Notes: generated from the sequence alone by a model not told the origin. DNA of 64,000 bases from Aculops lycopersici (GCA_015350385.1 WNKI01000003.1:850592-914591); one strand, 5' to 3'; counted from the stretch's first letter, positions 30,507 to 44,062 are shown. A program made the numbers and translations.

Positions 30507-33500
30507 CAAATCAGAATAATAGTAGACGATTGCGCTTACTGCTGCTTCGATTCGGAGGTTACTCAACCAAAACAAATTTCCCAATCTGGCTTCTTCTGCT
30601 AGTCTTTTCCCCATGTTTTGTCCTTCACAAGCCTTCACAAAATTCCTTCTAATCTCAGTTGGCGACAGTTTCTATTGCTCATGTTCAAACTGAACCAAAG
30701 CGAAGTGGATCATGATCAGTGAGATTGTTTGCTACTTGCTCGCTTCAAAGGTGAAGCAGTAGAACTTGAATGTATCCGATGACACGATTTGTTTCTCTAA
30801 TACATGTCGCTTATTGTTTGAAGTCTGAAGTCTGTTCCTTGGTGTCGTAATCGAATTCATTCAGGCGGCAACTGTTTGTTGCCATTTGATTTGTTTACAA
30901 ATCCAGTTGGCAACCATTTGATTGGTCATATAAAAGCCGCAAGTGTTTGGTGCCATGGATTTGAGATATCTGATCATTGATCAGATTGAATGTATCGCGC
31001 AATCAATACCTGGAACAAGATTAAGTCGACCTTTTCTATTTTTGACACACTGAATTAAAAGTACCATTTTCTTGGCAGTAGTTGCTCTTAGTGTCGTCAT
31101 ATCTTCTGCTACTGTTTAAAGATTAGCTAATACTTGCTCGGTTGCTAGCGCATGACTAAGGCTCTACTACTATCGAAGCTCATTATGTGGTTTACTAGCA
31201 TGATATAATTCGCCTCAGTTACAGCCCATCGTCGTGATTATAAAGTGCTTCAGTTCCTCCTTGAAAAATGCCTTGCCTTCTGGACATCATTATTCAAACA
31301 TCACCAACAGACTTGCGACACAAACACTCCCAATCGGCCACTCGACTCGCCTGGATGCTTGTGTGTCAGCAAGAGGCTCAGTCAAAAGGTACAGGTAGTG
31401 AGCCCAAACAGACGGACTCTCGCATTTGCGAGGCCACAAACCAATCCTCGATTTGCTCGTTTGCTGTTATTGTTATAGTTGCTTTTGTTGCAAACTCACG
31501 AGAAGTGATGTCACATCCACTCCTTCATTATAATGGAAGACGATCGAGTCCATCTAAAAAAGGCTCATCTACCACACGACACTCGTGTGGCTTCATCGGA
31601 GTTCGCAAACTCGAATTCGTCTGCTACTAACATATGTCGCTACATGGTTAAGTTACTATTCGACAACTGGATAAAGCCAAAGGGCAGTAGTTGTAGCGAG
31701 TCGTCAATGTCGTTGCTAGCTGCTGGCAAACCGCAACTAATTGGCCACTAGTTTGCCATCTTCTTCGTTGACGGTCATCAAACTCTCAAACCACAAAGAA
31801 TGAGCAAAAGTCCACAAGCTCTATAAGGGTAAGTCTCTTTTCTTAAGAGAGTGTTTTTGTGACTCACTCATTCATTCGCTATTGTACTTTCTTACTAAAC
31901 CGAATAGGATGAAATTGAGCCAGACAAACTGGCGGCAGCTCACCTTTGCCCAACGAACCATTTGCACAGTGGAAGTTAGCGGCGATTAGTTTGTGGGTGA
32001 ATAGGAGGGGGTTCCTAGGCGATGAGCAACATGAAAGCATTTTGTGCTCGTCGTTGAATTCAGTCTGCACTTTGGCTGTTATGACTGAGGTGTCAAATTG
32101 GCCCATTGAAAGCAGAGCGCATCAATCGGTTGAACATGATGAACTTCAACAACAACAAAACTAACACCAATAAAGCGATATAAATTCGATGGCCAATTTG
32201 CGAATGTTGAGCTGTTCAATTGAGCCGCAAAATATCAAACTATTTGTCACCTCTCACTCTAAATATGGCACTCAATTTGATACGTTCCAAGTTTTTTTGC
32301 TCTGATTTGGTTTTGCTCTAAACGGTTGACTAAAAGACTAAACCACTGTGAAACTATTCATCGATGTGCATAGTCTATCAACAATATGTATGCCTCTGTC
32401 AGCAAAATGATTGTTTGTTGGTAAAAACACAAAAATGAAGAGCAACCAAAAGGTACTTCAGGGTGCTGGCAAAGTGGTAGCGTCCAACTGCAAAGTTGGA
32501 CATCACAGGTAAGGAGCCATTTTGCCGCGGCCCACAATGAACTTACACGTGTGCAAGTCTCTTAGATTCATCCCAGACAATTGGGCACCGATAAAGCTCA
32601 GATGAGTCCGAGAGAGTTTGTGTCATGACATTAATGACGGGTCTTATGATGGCAATCTCTGTTGGTTTTCTAGTACCTTGACTCGAATAATACAAATACC
32701 ATCCTTTCAATGGAGTAGTGGATTGCAGCGCCTCCAGCGCGGGGGAGTGGGTCGACCATGGTCGCCTCTTTTGATCCGAACCGAAATCGTTGGCATTTGG
32801 GTGAGCTGGGTGAGCTAATAATTCCAAATATTTCTCAAAACTACCGCAAATTGAATCACTGTCATTTTACCTGCTTGCTGCTCTTGTTCAGTGGACCAAA
32901 GTGTATAAACAGTTGCCGAATGTACTTCTTGTGTATACGCCGCAAAACGTACTTGAATTTAATTCGCCCCGTCTACTGGGGAATTGTGTCGCTGTAATGT
33001 TGTCAACTCCATCGCCGCAAGCGAGGAAAAGTGTAGGATGATAAATGTTACAATCGTCTCGTCCAGTTGAGAGCGTTTGTCGTATTGAAGACTTGATTCA
33101 TCAAATATCTTCCCGGTAGCAGTCATAGTTGTTGCTGTTACATTACCAGTATCATCTTTTCAGGTGGTTTTACAAACACTTGAGCTACTTCTCTTGACTA
33201 TGTGTAAACACTGGAAACATGGCGCTTCATAAACTCGGATACCACTTCTTGTTTGTCATCGTCCCACTTCTTCCAGTTATGGTAGTCGCGTCGTCGAGTT
33301 CAAAGAACCTTGATGCGCTAGGATGAACTTGCTACCGTATAATCGAATTCGCGTGCTTAGTTGTAATGCTTGCTCGTGCTGCTCGACACGTTACACAAGC
33401 GCCTCTGTAGATGATGGGCATGAATCATGATCGTGTATTCTTCCCCCAGGACTTGGAATCGATACTATCGCCGTTTGCAGACAACAATTGAAGTCTGCAT

Positions 33501-36018
33501 CATCAGTGACGGCCTATAATATCTAGTTGTAGATGTCGCGCTGTGTTTGCTTGACAGTTTGCTCGTGCGCAAGCTCGAGTATCATTACAAACCTCTCATA
33601 AACAATTGTTAATGCTGCACAGTTCGATATCAACTTATCATTCATGGGTGATGCGGCTGATGAAGGTGACGGTGGAAACAAATCTTCTCCAAGTGTAAAT
33701 TAGCATATCAGTTTACGGGGAATCCCGGAATGACGTGTATGGTTGTAATCAGATAGTTCACGGTACAGTTCAGGTGATCGCTTTGGAATATCAAAGAAGT
33801 TCTATCCCTCAAATTGACTCAATTTATCGTTCACTCGGTACTTCAACGAATGTTAGTTCGCATCTGAGAGACGGAATCCAATGTAGCCTTTCGTGTGCTT
33901 CGCATGTTCAATTGAAAAGTACATTTCCGACGGCTACATTATCACTCTATATCTTCCGCTCGTATTCACATATTGAATCCGCTAATCTACTTGCAAGAGA
34001 AGACATCATCGACCTGGTTGACGACCGAAGTGACAGAGCAAAGTTGCTAGTGTGCTTGGGGATTTGGGTCGGCCCATAAGGCAAACGGGAAGTTCCTTTT
34101 GTTGTAATGCTCCCATGCGATTGCAAGCGTCAGTTTATCGAACTAATCATCGCTTCCTCCAGAACGCTCGCAAGTTTGCCAGCCAGTCTGCAATGATTTG
34201 TTTTGGTCTCATTGAATTCATCAACACCCAAGTGTTGAGAGCAATTTGCACACAAAGTAGCTCAACCTTCACCCTAACTGCTAGCAGCTCTTGGGATCCA
34301 ATACTCCGGTTGTTGGCTCCGACAAAAGTACAAACACATCCTTACACTTTTATATTTATGAGTTTGTTCAATCGGTTTCGAGTTGCTAGTTTTGTTTGTT
34401 TATATGTATTGTTGTCATGTTTTGGGTGACATTTCATTCATGATTTGATCCATATTGACGTCTCAGATGTTGCCAGTCAGTCAGCCATCTATCCTAGCGA
34501 CCATTTGTCGCGAGCGACAAAGTTGTGGTCTCAGTTGTCGTGTTTCCTTTGAGCTCATTGAATCGAATCGAGTCGAGTCTCTATCGGCCGAACCAAACGG
34601 TTGTTGTTCCTAACCCTCTATCCAAGTTCCCTTCCTTTGTTTGCCTATGAACTCGTGGTGGTAGTAGTAGTAGTAGTAATCGTAGTTGTAGTTGTACCAG
34701 TCGGTCGAGAATACTAATTCTGCATTAAGTGGATCGCCGATGTAAGCTCATGCGCTTACACATAGTGCACATTCTGTTTGGTGTAGTAGTTACTCGACTA
34801 TTTGCTAGCTCAAACTAGGATCTTCTTCTCCCTAAGTTGAGCTCCCTAATCGACAGTAAGCACCCAAAACCGATAAATAGAGAATAGCTCCTATTAGGTG
34901 GCCGATCTGTTGTCGGTTGCAGTTCATTTGATACACTTTGACGTAGTGGTGCGATGTTCATCTCATGCCGTCATCGGTTTGCTGGTACCTTTTAAGTTGC
35001 TCTTATACGAAAGCTAATTCAGAGTCCAACATTTAGGCATGCAACATTAGTACGAACATAAAGAGGCAACTTTAGAGTGACAACAACATCACCAAGACCG
35101 ATTCTAGTGAAGTCACGTGCAATAGGCTTCAAACCCGAACGACTCCAGGCCTTTCTTTGGCTTCGTTGGAGGGCAAACATTCACTAAACTTGAGCCGGGA
35201 AGCTTTGACGTCGTCGTCGTCATCGCCTTTGTCGTCGTTGCTACTGTCGGCACCACCTATGACTAATATCTATTTGTGGTTGTGGCTCTTGACAGTCAGT
35301 AACTAGTTATATAATTTAGAATGGCTGGAGAAAGGTGATGGACAATAATAGAATGGCAACATTATATTGCGTGAGCAACCTTTACGAGAGTGAAAATAAT
35401 ATGGATGCGACGCAACCTATATGAGCGGCGGTGCAGACAACGTGGGTTTCCTTGCAAGCGAGCGAGCGAGTGAGCGAAACAGATACTAAATCCACAACGA
35501 AATCCCATAAAGATAACACGGGCCGCTCAGCGGACGGTGATTTTGGTCCGGCGAACTTTGAGTTCTTCGCTCGGGCGCAGGCGCATTGCCAACTAATCCC
35601 AGGGGTGAACTGGAACGAGGCCGCGGTCAAAGCAAAGGGAACCCAGTTGAGGCAGCAATGTAGGCGCAGGCCAACCATTACCACTACAGCTACACTGTCG
35701 CTCGTGTAGGCGACTCTTGGGCCTTTTGGTGCGAAACAGAACAAACTCGCCTTTTATTATGGGGTTTGTGAAGGGCGCAAGCAGATCAAACTCTTGGACA
35801 TTGGCGGACTGTAAAAATTCGCTCACTTGTTTTAGATGCCCACCGTGTTAAAGTGTCAGTCTCACTCTTTTATCCTTTGGGGCCCCACCTTATCACTATA
35901 CAATATATCAAGTCAAAGTTGGTGATTATTGATCACCAACTAGAATTGAATCATCTAACTAATCAAATAGAGTTTCGTAAACATCTCTGCCTAGCTCCTA
36001 AATCCTGCATCAGTAGCT
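30507..36018. other. Intergenic region upstream of the Fezf-like gene
   Basis: I see no convincing gene in these 5.5 kb. Short open frames at 33735-34429 and 35382-35744 have no recognisable domain. CAGGTAGTG (31385) and CACAGGTAAGG (32503) are isolated. Regulatory DNA of the Fezf-like gene probably lies here. Confidence 0.5.
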
Positions 36019-37313
36019 ATGAGCAACTCAACCACAAGGTTGAAAAATTTCTCTATAGACTTCATACTCAACAGCAATACATCAGCCACCAGTCGTCAAG
36101 CATCAGAACAGAAAGATTTAGAGGTAGTTGAAGTCGAAATGGGCAATACACGAAGTGGGACAGCGAGCAACGACAACAACCAGTCGAGTTCAAATGATTT
36201 AGCAAAAGATTTGAGCTTCAGCTCTGCAATCACCAATGAGGATCCAGGACCAGCAAGAGTTGCACCCTCAATATTCAAACATTCAAAAGGTAAGATACGC
36301 ACCCGACAGTCACGCAGACAAGAGGCTGCCATTGTCAGTGAGGGTAGCTTTAGACCAGATCAATCCCAGCGATCAAATTCCAACTATGGCATCGAAATGC
36401 AATCTCTAAAACAACTTAGCCGGCTCGGCGAGGTGACACCGACCTCCATGGCCAACATAGCGACCGTTGACAACTCTTTGTTGCCACTATTTATGAGCTA
36501 CCTAATACAGCAGCACAATCAAATTGGTCAAAAGAGTGAACTGTTTCAAGTACCAGGCCGCCCGAAAAATTCAGATCCTTTGATGACCCAAGCGCCAAGT
36601 CATTCATCGAGTTACAAGAATACATTGCACACTAGAACTCCCATTGATGAGCTCTTTGACCCAACGAATCTGTCTAAGTTAGGTCTTTATCCTGATCAAA
36701 CTTTCCTCGCAGGTCGAAGTGGTTCAGCCTATTCTATGAACCAGATTAGCCAACACTGCAATCCTTACTTGAGGCGTGACTCTCCACATCAACCGATCCA
36801 GTCGTTGAGTCAATCTATGCAGTCAGCAGATGATCATAAATATGTCGCTTTTCCAGGATATCCAGGTTGCTTGTCTCAATTATCAACTGAGTCTTCATCC
36901 CAACAAAATACACTAGTTGTTTCAGCACAAGGACCATACTCCTCGCCTCAAGGAAGTCAACAAAGTTATATCTATGCTTCCTCGGCTTCAGCAGCAACTA
37001 GTGCTATCGGAACAACCAACAATCAGTCTCAACAACAGCAATCAAACGCGTCTAAGATCTTCAAGTGTCAGGAGTGTGGTAAGTGTTTCAATGCACACTA
37101 TAATCTTACCAGGCACATGCCTATTCACACTGGAGTGAGGCCATTTGTTTGCAAAATCTGTGGCAAGGGCTTTCGTCAAGCAAGCACTTTATGTAGACAC
37201 AAGATTATACACACCGAGGAAAAGCCTCACAAGTGTACTGTTTGCTCCAAAGCTTTCAATAGGAGCTCAACCTTGAACACCCATATGCGCATCCACGCCG
37301 GCTACAAGCCATG
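36019..37313 (+). CDS. Fezf-like (forebrain embryonic zinc finger/earmuff) transcription factor, exon 1
   Basis: The joined product of exons 1 and 2 has 468 residues. An EH1 repressor motif, FSIDFIL, lies at residues 11-17, the place and form known for Fezf proteins, where it recruits Groucho. A long Ser/Gln/Asn-rich region follows. Zinc fingers begin at Cys350: CQECGKCFNAHYNLTRH, CKICGKGFRQASTLCRH, then CTVCSKAFNRSSTLNTH. These finger sequences and the linker HAGYKPW are distinctive of Fezf. The family specifies forebrain and neural progenitor fates. The ATG at 36019 is supported by the EH1 motif directly after it. The exon ends at 37313 with a GTAAGTA donor, splitting a Trp codon. Confidence 0.85.
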
Positions 37314-37409
37314 GTAAGTACCTGAGGTTTCTAAAAGTCAAATTTTTACCTACCATATGAGCGTACGACTAACTCACTATCCGGCTTCAATCAAAATCAC
37401 TACCTATAG

Positions 37410-37521
37410 GAGATGTGAGTTTTGTGGCAAGAGCTTCCACCAGAAGGGCAACTACAAAAACCATCAAACTATTCACATGGACCGAACAGTGACATCATAT
37501 TACAATCAAGCTCGCCAATAG
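37410..37521 (+). CDS. Fezf-like transcription factor, exon 2 (last finger and unusual C-terminus)
   Basis: The exon follows a 96-base intron ending 'acctatag' and continues in phase, completing Trp432 and giving R-CEFCGKSFHQKGNYKNHQTIH, the fourth Fezf finger. Known Fezf proteins have two more fingers after this one. Here the frame reads a further 14 residues (MDRTVTSYYNQARQ) and stops at 37521. The truncation could be real, in a divergent paralogue, or could reflect another splice form whose last exon lies further right. I saw no finger-coding sequence for it before the cuticle gene. Confidence 0.75.
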
Positions 37522-38010
37522 GAGATTTATCTATCGATCATAGACAGTGAGGAAAACTAAACTAAATTAAAATAATTCATCGACATAACTTGTCATTTGT
37601 ATTAGTAATCAAATAAGTAATGAACACAAAGGAAAACAGACAGGGTTTACAGACTGCACCCGGAAGCGTATTATTACGAGCGTATTTGTATTTTGCTCCT
37701 AAATAATAATAAACACATCCCCATACGCAATCAAAAGCAAGACATGAACTGGCACCAACGTGCACTTGCAATAATCTATTGAACAATCAACGAAAGGATG
37801 GCGCATGATAGGCAAGCTTCATGATCTTGAGATTGCTTTGCGGGAGTTGGCCAAATTTATCCTACTAAATCATGAATCCAACAATTAAGTTATTAAGTTC
37901 ACCATAATGTTCCAAGAGGTGTCGTCCTCTTCATGATTAACATCGCTTGAATTTCAATATAAATACATATAATAGTGATACTACGGATATCGATGAGAGA
38001 TGATTCCTCT
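37522..38010. other. Convergent spacer between the Fezf-like and cuticle genes
   Basis: No gene is seen. AATAAA at 37708-37713 could end the Fezf-like transcript. The two genes point towards each other, so both 3' UTRs share this 490-base gap. Confidence 0.5.
37708..37713 (+). terminator. Polyadenylation signal, probably of the Fezf-like gene
   Basis: AATAAA lies 187 bases after the stop codon within 'aataataataaacac'. Confidence 0.45.
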
Positions 38011-39504
38011 TCAGTTACGCATCTGCTGTCCAATGGAGTAATTCAAGGTTCTGATATCAATGACTGGTGGACCAAAAGTCTCTGGCTGTTGCTGGGCTGG
38101 AGCAGCAACGGCGGAGCTTGTGGCAGCAGCATTGCTCGAGGCTCTGGCGATTTCTTGTGGTTGAGGTTGGAATTGTTGTGGTTGTGGTTGGGCAAATTGT
38201 TGTTGCTGTTGTGGTTGTGGGGCAGCAAACTGTTGCTGTTGTGGTGCTGGAGCAAACTGTTGTGGTTGTTGCTGTTGGGCGCGTTGTTGTTGTTGCAATT
38301 GAGCCAATTGTTGGGCACGGAGGTTGGCCAAAATTTGGGCATCATGTTGCTGTTGTTGGTGGAGGGCGAGCAAGGCCGATTGTGGGGTAGCCTGAGCTTG
38401 TTGTGGTTGTTGTCCAAAGTTTTGAACTTGGCGAGCCCTCAACTGGTGGTTGAAGTCAACTGGAGCATTTGATTGCTGAGCCAATTGTTGGCCTCCGAAT
38501 TGTTGCGACTGGAAGGCTGGTGCTTGCTGCTGAGGAGCAAACTGTTGGGCTTGGGGTTGGGCAAATTGTGGTTGCTGCTGTTGTTGGCCTTGAAGGGCGC
38601 GCAATTGGTTTTGTAGCAATTGTTGCAGGTTTCCATCGTTGGAGCTAGCGAAGAAGCTTCCGGTTTGTGGGTCAATCGTTTGGTGAGCAGGTGGCTGTGG
38701 TGCAAATTGTGGCACCTGTTGTTGTGGTTGCTGTTGTTGGAATCCAAAATCTTGTTGCTGCTGCTGTTGTTGTCTTTGTGGTGCTTGCTGTTGGGCAAAT
38801 CTTTGCTGTTGAGCCAACAAGGCTTGCTGTTGCAATTGCTGCTGTTGGGCAACCCTTTGCTGCTCGGCCAAAGCGGCTTGCTGGGCGAGCTGGTGTTGTC
38901 TCAAACCAGCGGCATGTTGGGCCTCGGCTTGGGCGGCGGTCAATTGTGGTTGTTGCTGTTGTTGTTGTTGCTGAGGAATTTGTCTTTGGAATTGGGTTGG
39001 CTCGTCGAAGTTAACGCTGCTCTCGCGTTGTGGTTGTGGAGCTTGAACAGGTTGTGGTCTTGGGCGCTCTTGAACTGGAGCGGCGGCTGGAGCTCCACCT
39101 TGACCTGGAGCCTCCTTATCATCCTCAACAACGAATCCCATCTTGCCAGCGGTGTACTTAACAATACGCTGCTTTCCATTGGCGTCCACATACCCGTAGG
39201 CCCCCTTCACGGTGCCGTCGTCTAGGCGAGTCTCCTCTCTGAAACTTTGTCCAGCGGCGCCGCTTCCGGTGTCGTATCCGAACTTGTAGTCACCCTTTAG
39301 GGATGGGCCGATTTCGACGTAGTGCAACTTGGCCTGCTGGGCCGCGGCCTTTGCCGCGTCCGAGGTTGCGAGGGCACCCTGGCTTGCGCCGGCTAGAGGT
39401 GCTTGATTAAGTGGCGCCTGGCGTCTGACTGGCGCGGTGGCACAGGAAACTGCAGCCACCAGACAGGTAACTCCAACAAATAATCTAAACAACTGGTTGG
39501 ACAT
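38011..39504 (-). CDS. Cuticle protein with chitin-binding Rebers-Riddiford domain and a long Gln-rich tail
   Basis: Encodes 497 residues. A signal peptide covers about residues 1-21. The chitin-binding domain (chitin_bind_4) spans about 62-126, with GDYKFGYDTGSG, FREETRLDDGTVKGAYGYVD and QRIVKYTAGKMGFV in the order of the extended R&R consensus. The remaining 370 residues are mostly Gln with Pro, Ala and Phe, in irregular repeats of the QQQ-FA-PQ and Q-LAQQ type. The protein is expected to be secreted into the exoskeleton and bind chitin; the tail may form an extensible or cross-linkable matrix. It is a single exon, starting from the first ATG before the signal peptide. The domain is strong evidence that the DNA is arthropod. 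Confidence 0.88.
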   Translation of the reverse strand: MSNQLFRLFVGVTCLVAAVSCATAPVRRQAPLNQAPLAGASQGALATSDAAKAAAQQAKLHYVEIGPSLKGDYKFGYDTGSGAAGQSFREETRLDDGTVKGAYGYVDANGKQRIVKYTAGKMGFVVEDDKEAPGQGGAPAAAPVQERPRPQPVQAPQPQRESSVNFDEPTQFQRQIPQQQQQQQQPQLTAAQAEAQHAAGLRQHQLAQQAALAEQQRVAQQQQLQQQALLAQQQRFAQQQAPQRQQQQQQQDFGFQQQQPQQQVPQFAPQPPAHQTIDPQTGSFFASSNDGNLQQLLQNQLRALQGQQQQQPQFAQPQAQQFAPQQQAPAFQSQQFGGQQLAQQSNAPVDFNHQLRARQVQNFGQQPQQAQATPQSALLALHQQQQHDAQILANLRAQQLAQLQQQQRAQQQQPQQFAPAPQQQQFAAPQPQQQQQFAQPQPQQFQPQPQEIARASSNAAATSSAVAAPAQQQPETFGPPVIDIRTLNYSIGQQMRN

Positions 39505-42500
39505 TTCAATTTTTGATAGTGTGTTAGTTTTTCTATTGTTATTATTATTATTATTGATATTAAAACTAAATTCTTGATTGCAAAGCTTGAGTCTTGAGTC
39601 GATCGTCTCTTAGAAACTTACCATTTTACTAGCTATACTATTTGATTAATTAATTCAACGACTTGCCGCGCAAATTTCTCTTGTTGAGTATCTTCTATGG
39701 TATGTATCTTTCTTCGTCTTGTTGGTCCTCGTTGTTCAAGTTCCAAATTACAAATGATGCCAACTTGGCAACGAGCTGATCAGTTGCTAGTAACGTGCGC
39801 GAGCTGGCACTTGCTCACTTGGGGGATTGGCAGCGGGCAGCGTTCAAGTTGAAGACAATCGTTGCGTAAGCTGGCGTTGGGTTAACATTGGTGCTTCTGG
39901 AGGTAGTTGCTCTGCTGATGCTGTTGTCTCGTATCTACAGTTGAGATACCAGACAACCAGTGAGCAAGCGCAGAAAAAAGGACTACGACTAGTGAGCCAC
40001 CAAAGATACAGCGCAGCTAATTGGCAGCACGAGCGCTTAGCAAACAGGTTGCGCCACGGCCATTGTATTGCAATTAAGCTTTGTAAGCTTGCTGGAGAGA
40101 CTCCTCAATGCAGTTCAGGTAAGTCGAACAGCGCGTAGGTTGGCCAATGAGATTTGCTTAGATAGCTGGCTGAATATCGAGAGTAAGTGAGCAGAGCGCA
40201 ACGGTTACGTGTTAGTCTCTCGCTCGAATATTGCAAGCTTTTTTATTTCTCACTGGCCAAGCGCCGTGCTCGCACATAGCCAGCTGAGTGGCGACAGGTT
40301 GCTTTCCCCTCACCTGTTGCGCTTACACGTTTTTTTTGTTACTTATAGCAGCGCTGCTACCCGCGCATCCAACTAATCCCATCTCGGCATGTCCGTCAAG
40401 ATCGCAGGCAAGGTAAAAAGGGATAGAAAAATGAGGCGGCGGCGGATGAGGAGGAGGTGGAGGTGGAGTAGGAAACAACAACACGATTCATTGGCAGGAC
40501 ATTCGATACACTCTCCCTTTTTGGTAGCAGTTAGCTAGCCAGCTCTTTATCTAGTTTGCTAGTTGGCGATAACCACTAGCACAAGCAACAAGTTGCTGCC
40601 GCCCCTGACCACCCAAGAAACAAGGGCACCAAAGATCAATACCCTCGATGGATGCCATGCTACACAATGGCTAGTGTGAGAGGGGATTATATGTAGTTGC
40701 TGTTTTTATTCTTATTACGATCTCGGCGCTCCACCTTTGGACTGAATGGATTTTCAACAGGCAACAGAAAGTCAAGGTGCGGAAAGTTTTTCTCGGTCAG
40801 CTGATAAGTAATGCAAATGTAACTAGTCCACCGCTTAGCAAATCATTTCCTTACCTTTGTATTGTGGCTCTTGTGGTTATCAAAGTTTTCTTTGCTCTCG
40901 TTGTTGGCCAATGTGACGATGCGAGATCCACTATCCACTTGTTCAAATGAGCTTCTAATGCCTTATCTCGCTAGTTACCTCATCGTATTGAGCATCGAGT
41001 TTGGAAGTTGTTCAGGTTGAGTATTGCAACTAATAATCAAGCAGATAGACAATAACGAGTTGATCTACACTCTCAAACCACAACCACTTGTTTGATTGGC
41101 TCAACTACCACTGTGGTTCGAGTCTCTGGCTAACTGAATGAGTTGCCACGAGTTGCTAGTTTGTACGCGTGTACTATAGTTCAAGAATCAAGTAAAAAAG
41201 CAGTAGGAGGAGGAGGAGGAGGGAAAATTGATTTAGTGGCAAGCGATTATTAAAGATCGCGTCATCAATCAGGCTACAGGTAGCCGATAGGGAAAAAGAG
41301 ACAAACCGAGGCCAAGTTTTGGTAAGTGTGTTGACATTAGTGATGTGGCTGTAGTGTGTTCGCGTGTCTCTCGTTGCCAAATGGAGCAAAAGGGTAGTGG
41401 TTGCTAGATGGTATCTGTTAAACGAACAAACTGAGCTATGGCGGTGGCAATAGCGGATTTACAACTCTATGTATTCAAATAGATAGATGGATAGACACTT
41501 AAGTGCAGTTTCGGCGCAACGAGTAAACGCGTTGCGCGAAACCACAACCACCATCAGCGCGACCGAAGGCACGCACCTGGATTAGATTATCAGTCGGCAC
41601 GAGGGGGAGTTGCGGCCTGCAAGACAGAAAGTTACAATCAGAAGGACAGGCAGGCAGGCAGGTGAGGCAAAACGGGAAGATTGCCATCGCTGTCGTCAAA
41701 ATCGTTTTGCTCGCATTCTACAATGGAGTGCCAGTTTTCAATGTGCAAATTTAATGGGCGAAAAAGTGAGAGATTATGATCACATTAACTTGGTAAACGA
41801 CTCGCTCGCTAACTAACTAGCTATTTAACTTGCTGACTCTCGACCGAGTTTGGTTAACTTTATTCGTCTCGATTCACGCTGCTAAGGCAGCACACAGTTA
41901 TTTCCATCCATCCGTCCATCCATTATATTTTATTCTCGGTTCCCCTCATCTACAATGGCACTAAGCCCGCTGGCTGGTCGCCTGAGTGGCAAGTTGCGTG
42001 GCTAACGCTCGCCGACCGACAATCCGACTTGCTCGCTGGATAGCTGACTGGTTAAATTTGGGAGATTTTGCTCTAAAACAAATTTGAACTCTGTACAACA
42101 GACCTTACGTAACAAGCTCACCTGTTGCCAGGCTAACCCGTTGATTGTGAGTGAAGGCGCGCGACGGGATTTCACCCATCGAGAGCCTTTGTTGCTCGCA
42201 TTGTGTCCAACTGTTTTGCGTCAACACCAAGCTAAAGGTCCAGCGCCTTGTTAGCAATACAAACCTCAACTTGACTCGCTCTCTATCTTAATGTCGGTAT
42301 GTCCGTGTGTCGGACGTTGCGGCAGCGTTTAACCGCAACAGCTCGCCAAGGTTACTACAATGACTCGAGTTCAATTATTTAAATTTTATGTGATATCAAA
42401 CAGCCATTCAACTCTACGTGAAATGTTCACCTTGATTATAACAAAGTTAAGTTAGCGAGTAATGGGCTCATAAAAAGAAAACACTCGAGTCTAAGTGGCG

Positions 42501-44062
42501 AGTATTTAAATCGCAAAATATTAAGCGTTTAATGCATCTACCTGCAAAGCGAGTCGACAACCACGACGATGACGACTTCAACGGACAACTGGGGAAGCTA
42601 GAGAATATCAGATCTTTAATCTGGGCTCAATAGTCTCAAATTGGAGCCGAGATGGAGAAAGTGATTCGGCACTCAACTTAGAGAAAGGAAGAGGGAGGAG
42701 AGCCAACCACTTGTTGCCACGGCTTCTGCCGCCGATGGCTAGCTTCACTGACCAGTGCTCAGCCTTAGTCCAGCTGGAGAGAGAGCTAACCGATCGACAA
42801 CAGCGAACTTATTGGCAGCAAGCGGCCACTCGACGGGCCAACTCACCTGCCGTTGTCTAGGTCTTGCCATTATATTCGAACTTGCACTAGCCACCGACTC
42901 CATTGACCGACCAGCAGACCAAACCAAACGAACGACCGGCCGACCAACCGAATGGCCGCTCGATCATTTGCAACGTCGGCCAACCTCGAGGGAGAGCGAG
43001 CAACAGTGATAGTGGCTGGTACAGACTAGCCAGCCATGCGACTAGCTGGCCATCACCTCTCGTCCATCTCTCTCTCTCTCTCTCTCTATCTATCTGCCTA
43101 TCTATCACTAAGGCGCCGGCAGCAAAAAGGCAACATCAATATGAGCAACTATACACAAATACAAGGCGACTAATTGTTGCATTTCCATCTATTCGTTCAT
43201 TTGCCCATCATTTGCGCCACCTTGCCGCACACCTGTCAACCGTATACTCGCCCGTTGCACACTCTCACAAACAGAGCTGATGATGATATGATTCCACAAC
43301 CCGAACTTACGGCCATCTCTTCCCCTCGGCCAACTGTGGCCAGCTGAACGGATGACCAACGAACAAGCAAGCTAGCCAGTAACTCTCTGCCGCCGGCTCA
43401 TTTCCATGGCCTGGAGGCTAGTCTAGCTAGCTACAAGTAAGAAATGAGTTGACCTCCAATGACGATGGTGATAGTGATGTTGTTGTTGTTGTTGGGAAAA
43501 GTGGCGGAGTTAGGTGAGCAAGTAGTAACAGGGAAGACAAAGATGAATCACCGACACCACTACCACCAATCCAACCGACAGTTAACATTGAATTTCCATG
43601 GGTCAGGTGGGCAACCAAAAAATGAGCCACTGATCGGGGTATCAACTCCCTTATTATTAACAAGGATGAACAACTACTGAGGCTAAATCGCCACCAACTG
43701 ACTGATAGATAAGTCATCTTTAAGCATCGAGCTTTGGGTATATTTTAATGATGATACTTGCAGTAGCTGCTCACTTTCCTTACTTCCTAAGCTCACCAAA
43801 CGAATATGAGATTGATGAGTTTTGGGTAGACCCGTGAGCTTGAAATGCATAAACCAATAATCGTCCGTTTAGCTGGACGAATAATCTGCCCATTTTTTCA
43901 ATCAACAATAAGGTAGGAGATGCATAAACTTTCATCAGTCTGGTGGGAAAAGCCCGGGGGCGAAAGATTGGTATAAAAATCTCATTTAGTCAACACCAAG
44001 GTTTTGATATCCGTCATAATCTCAATGACTGTAAGAGAGTAATTCTGCTAATGGTCTGCAAT
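39505..44062. other. Non-coding, repeat-rich region
   Basis: No gene is seen. CACCTGTTG occurs at 40311 and 42119 and CACTTGTTG at 42708. A CT run followed by CTAT repeats lies at about 43067-43100. At 40103-40123 'caatgcagttcag' directly adjoins GTAAGT on the plus strand. Confidence 0.5.

Noticed and set aside
33735..34429. Two overlapping plus-strand frames of 114 and 125 codons
   Set aside because: Composition and motifs look random, and there is no sign of conservation or gene structure.
35431..35744. Overlapping open frames on both strands in GC-rich sequence
   Set aside because: No domain, signal peptide or splice context; opposing open frames are expected where stop codons are rare.
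38067..39225. Long open frames opposite and overlapping the cuticle gene
   Set aside because: They are shadows of Gln-rich codons on the other strand, giving Leu/Val/Trp runs.
41100..41130. GGTTCGAGTCT resembling a tRNA B box
   Set aside because: No matching A box or cloverleaf can be formed around it.
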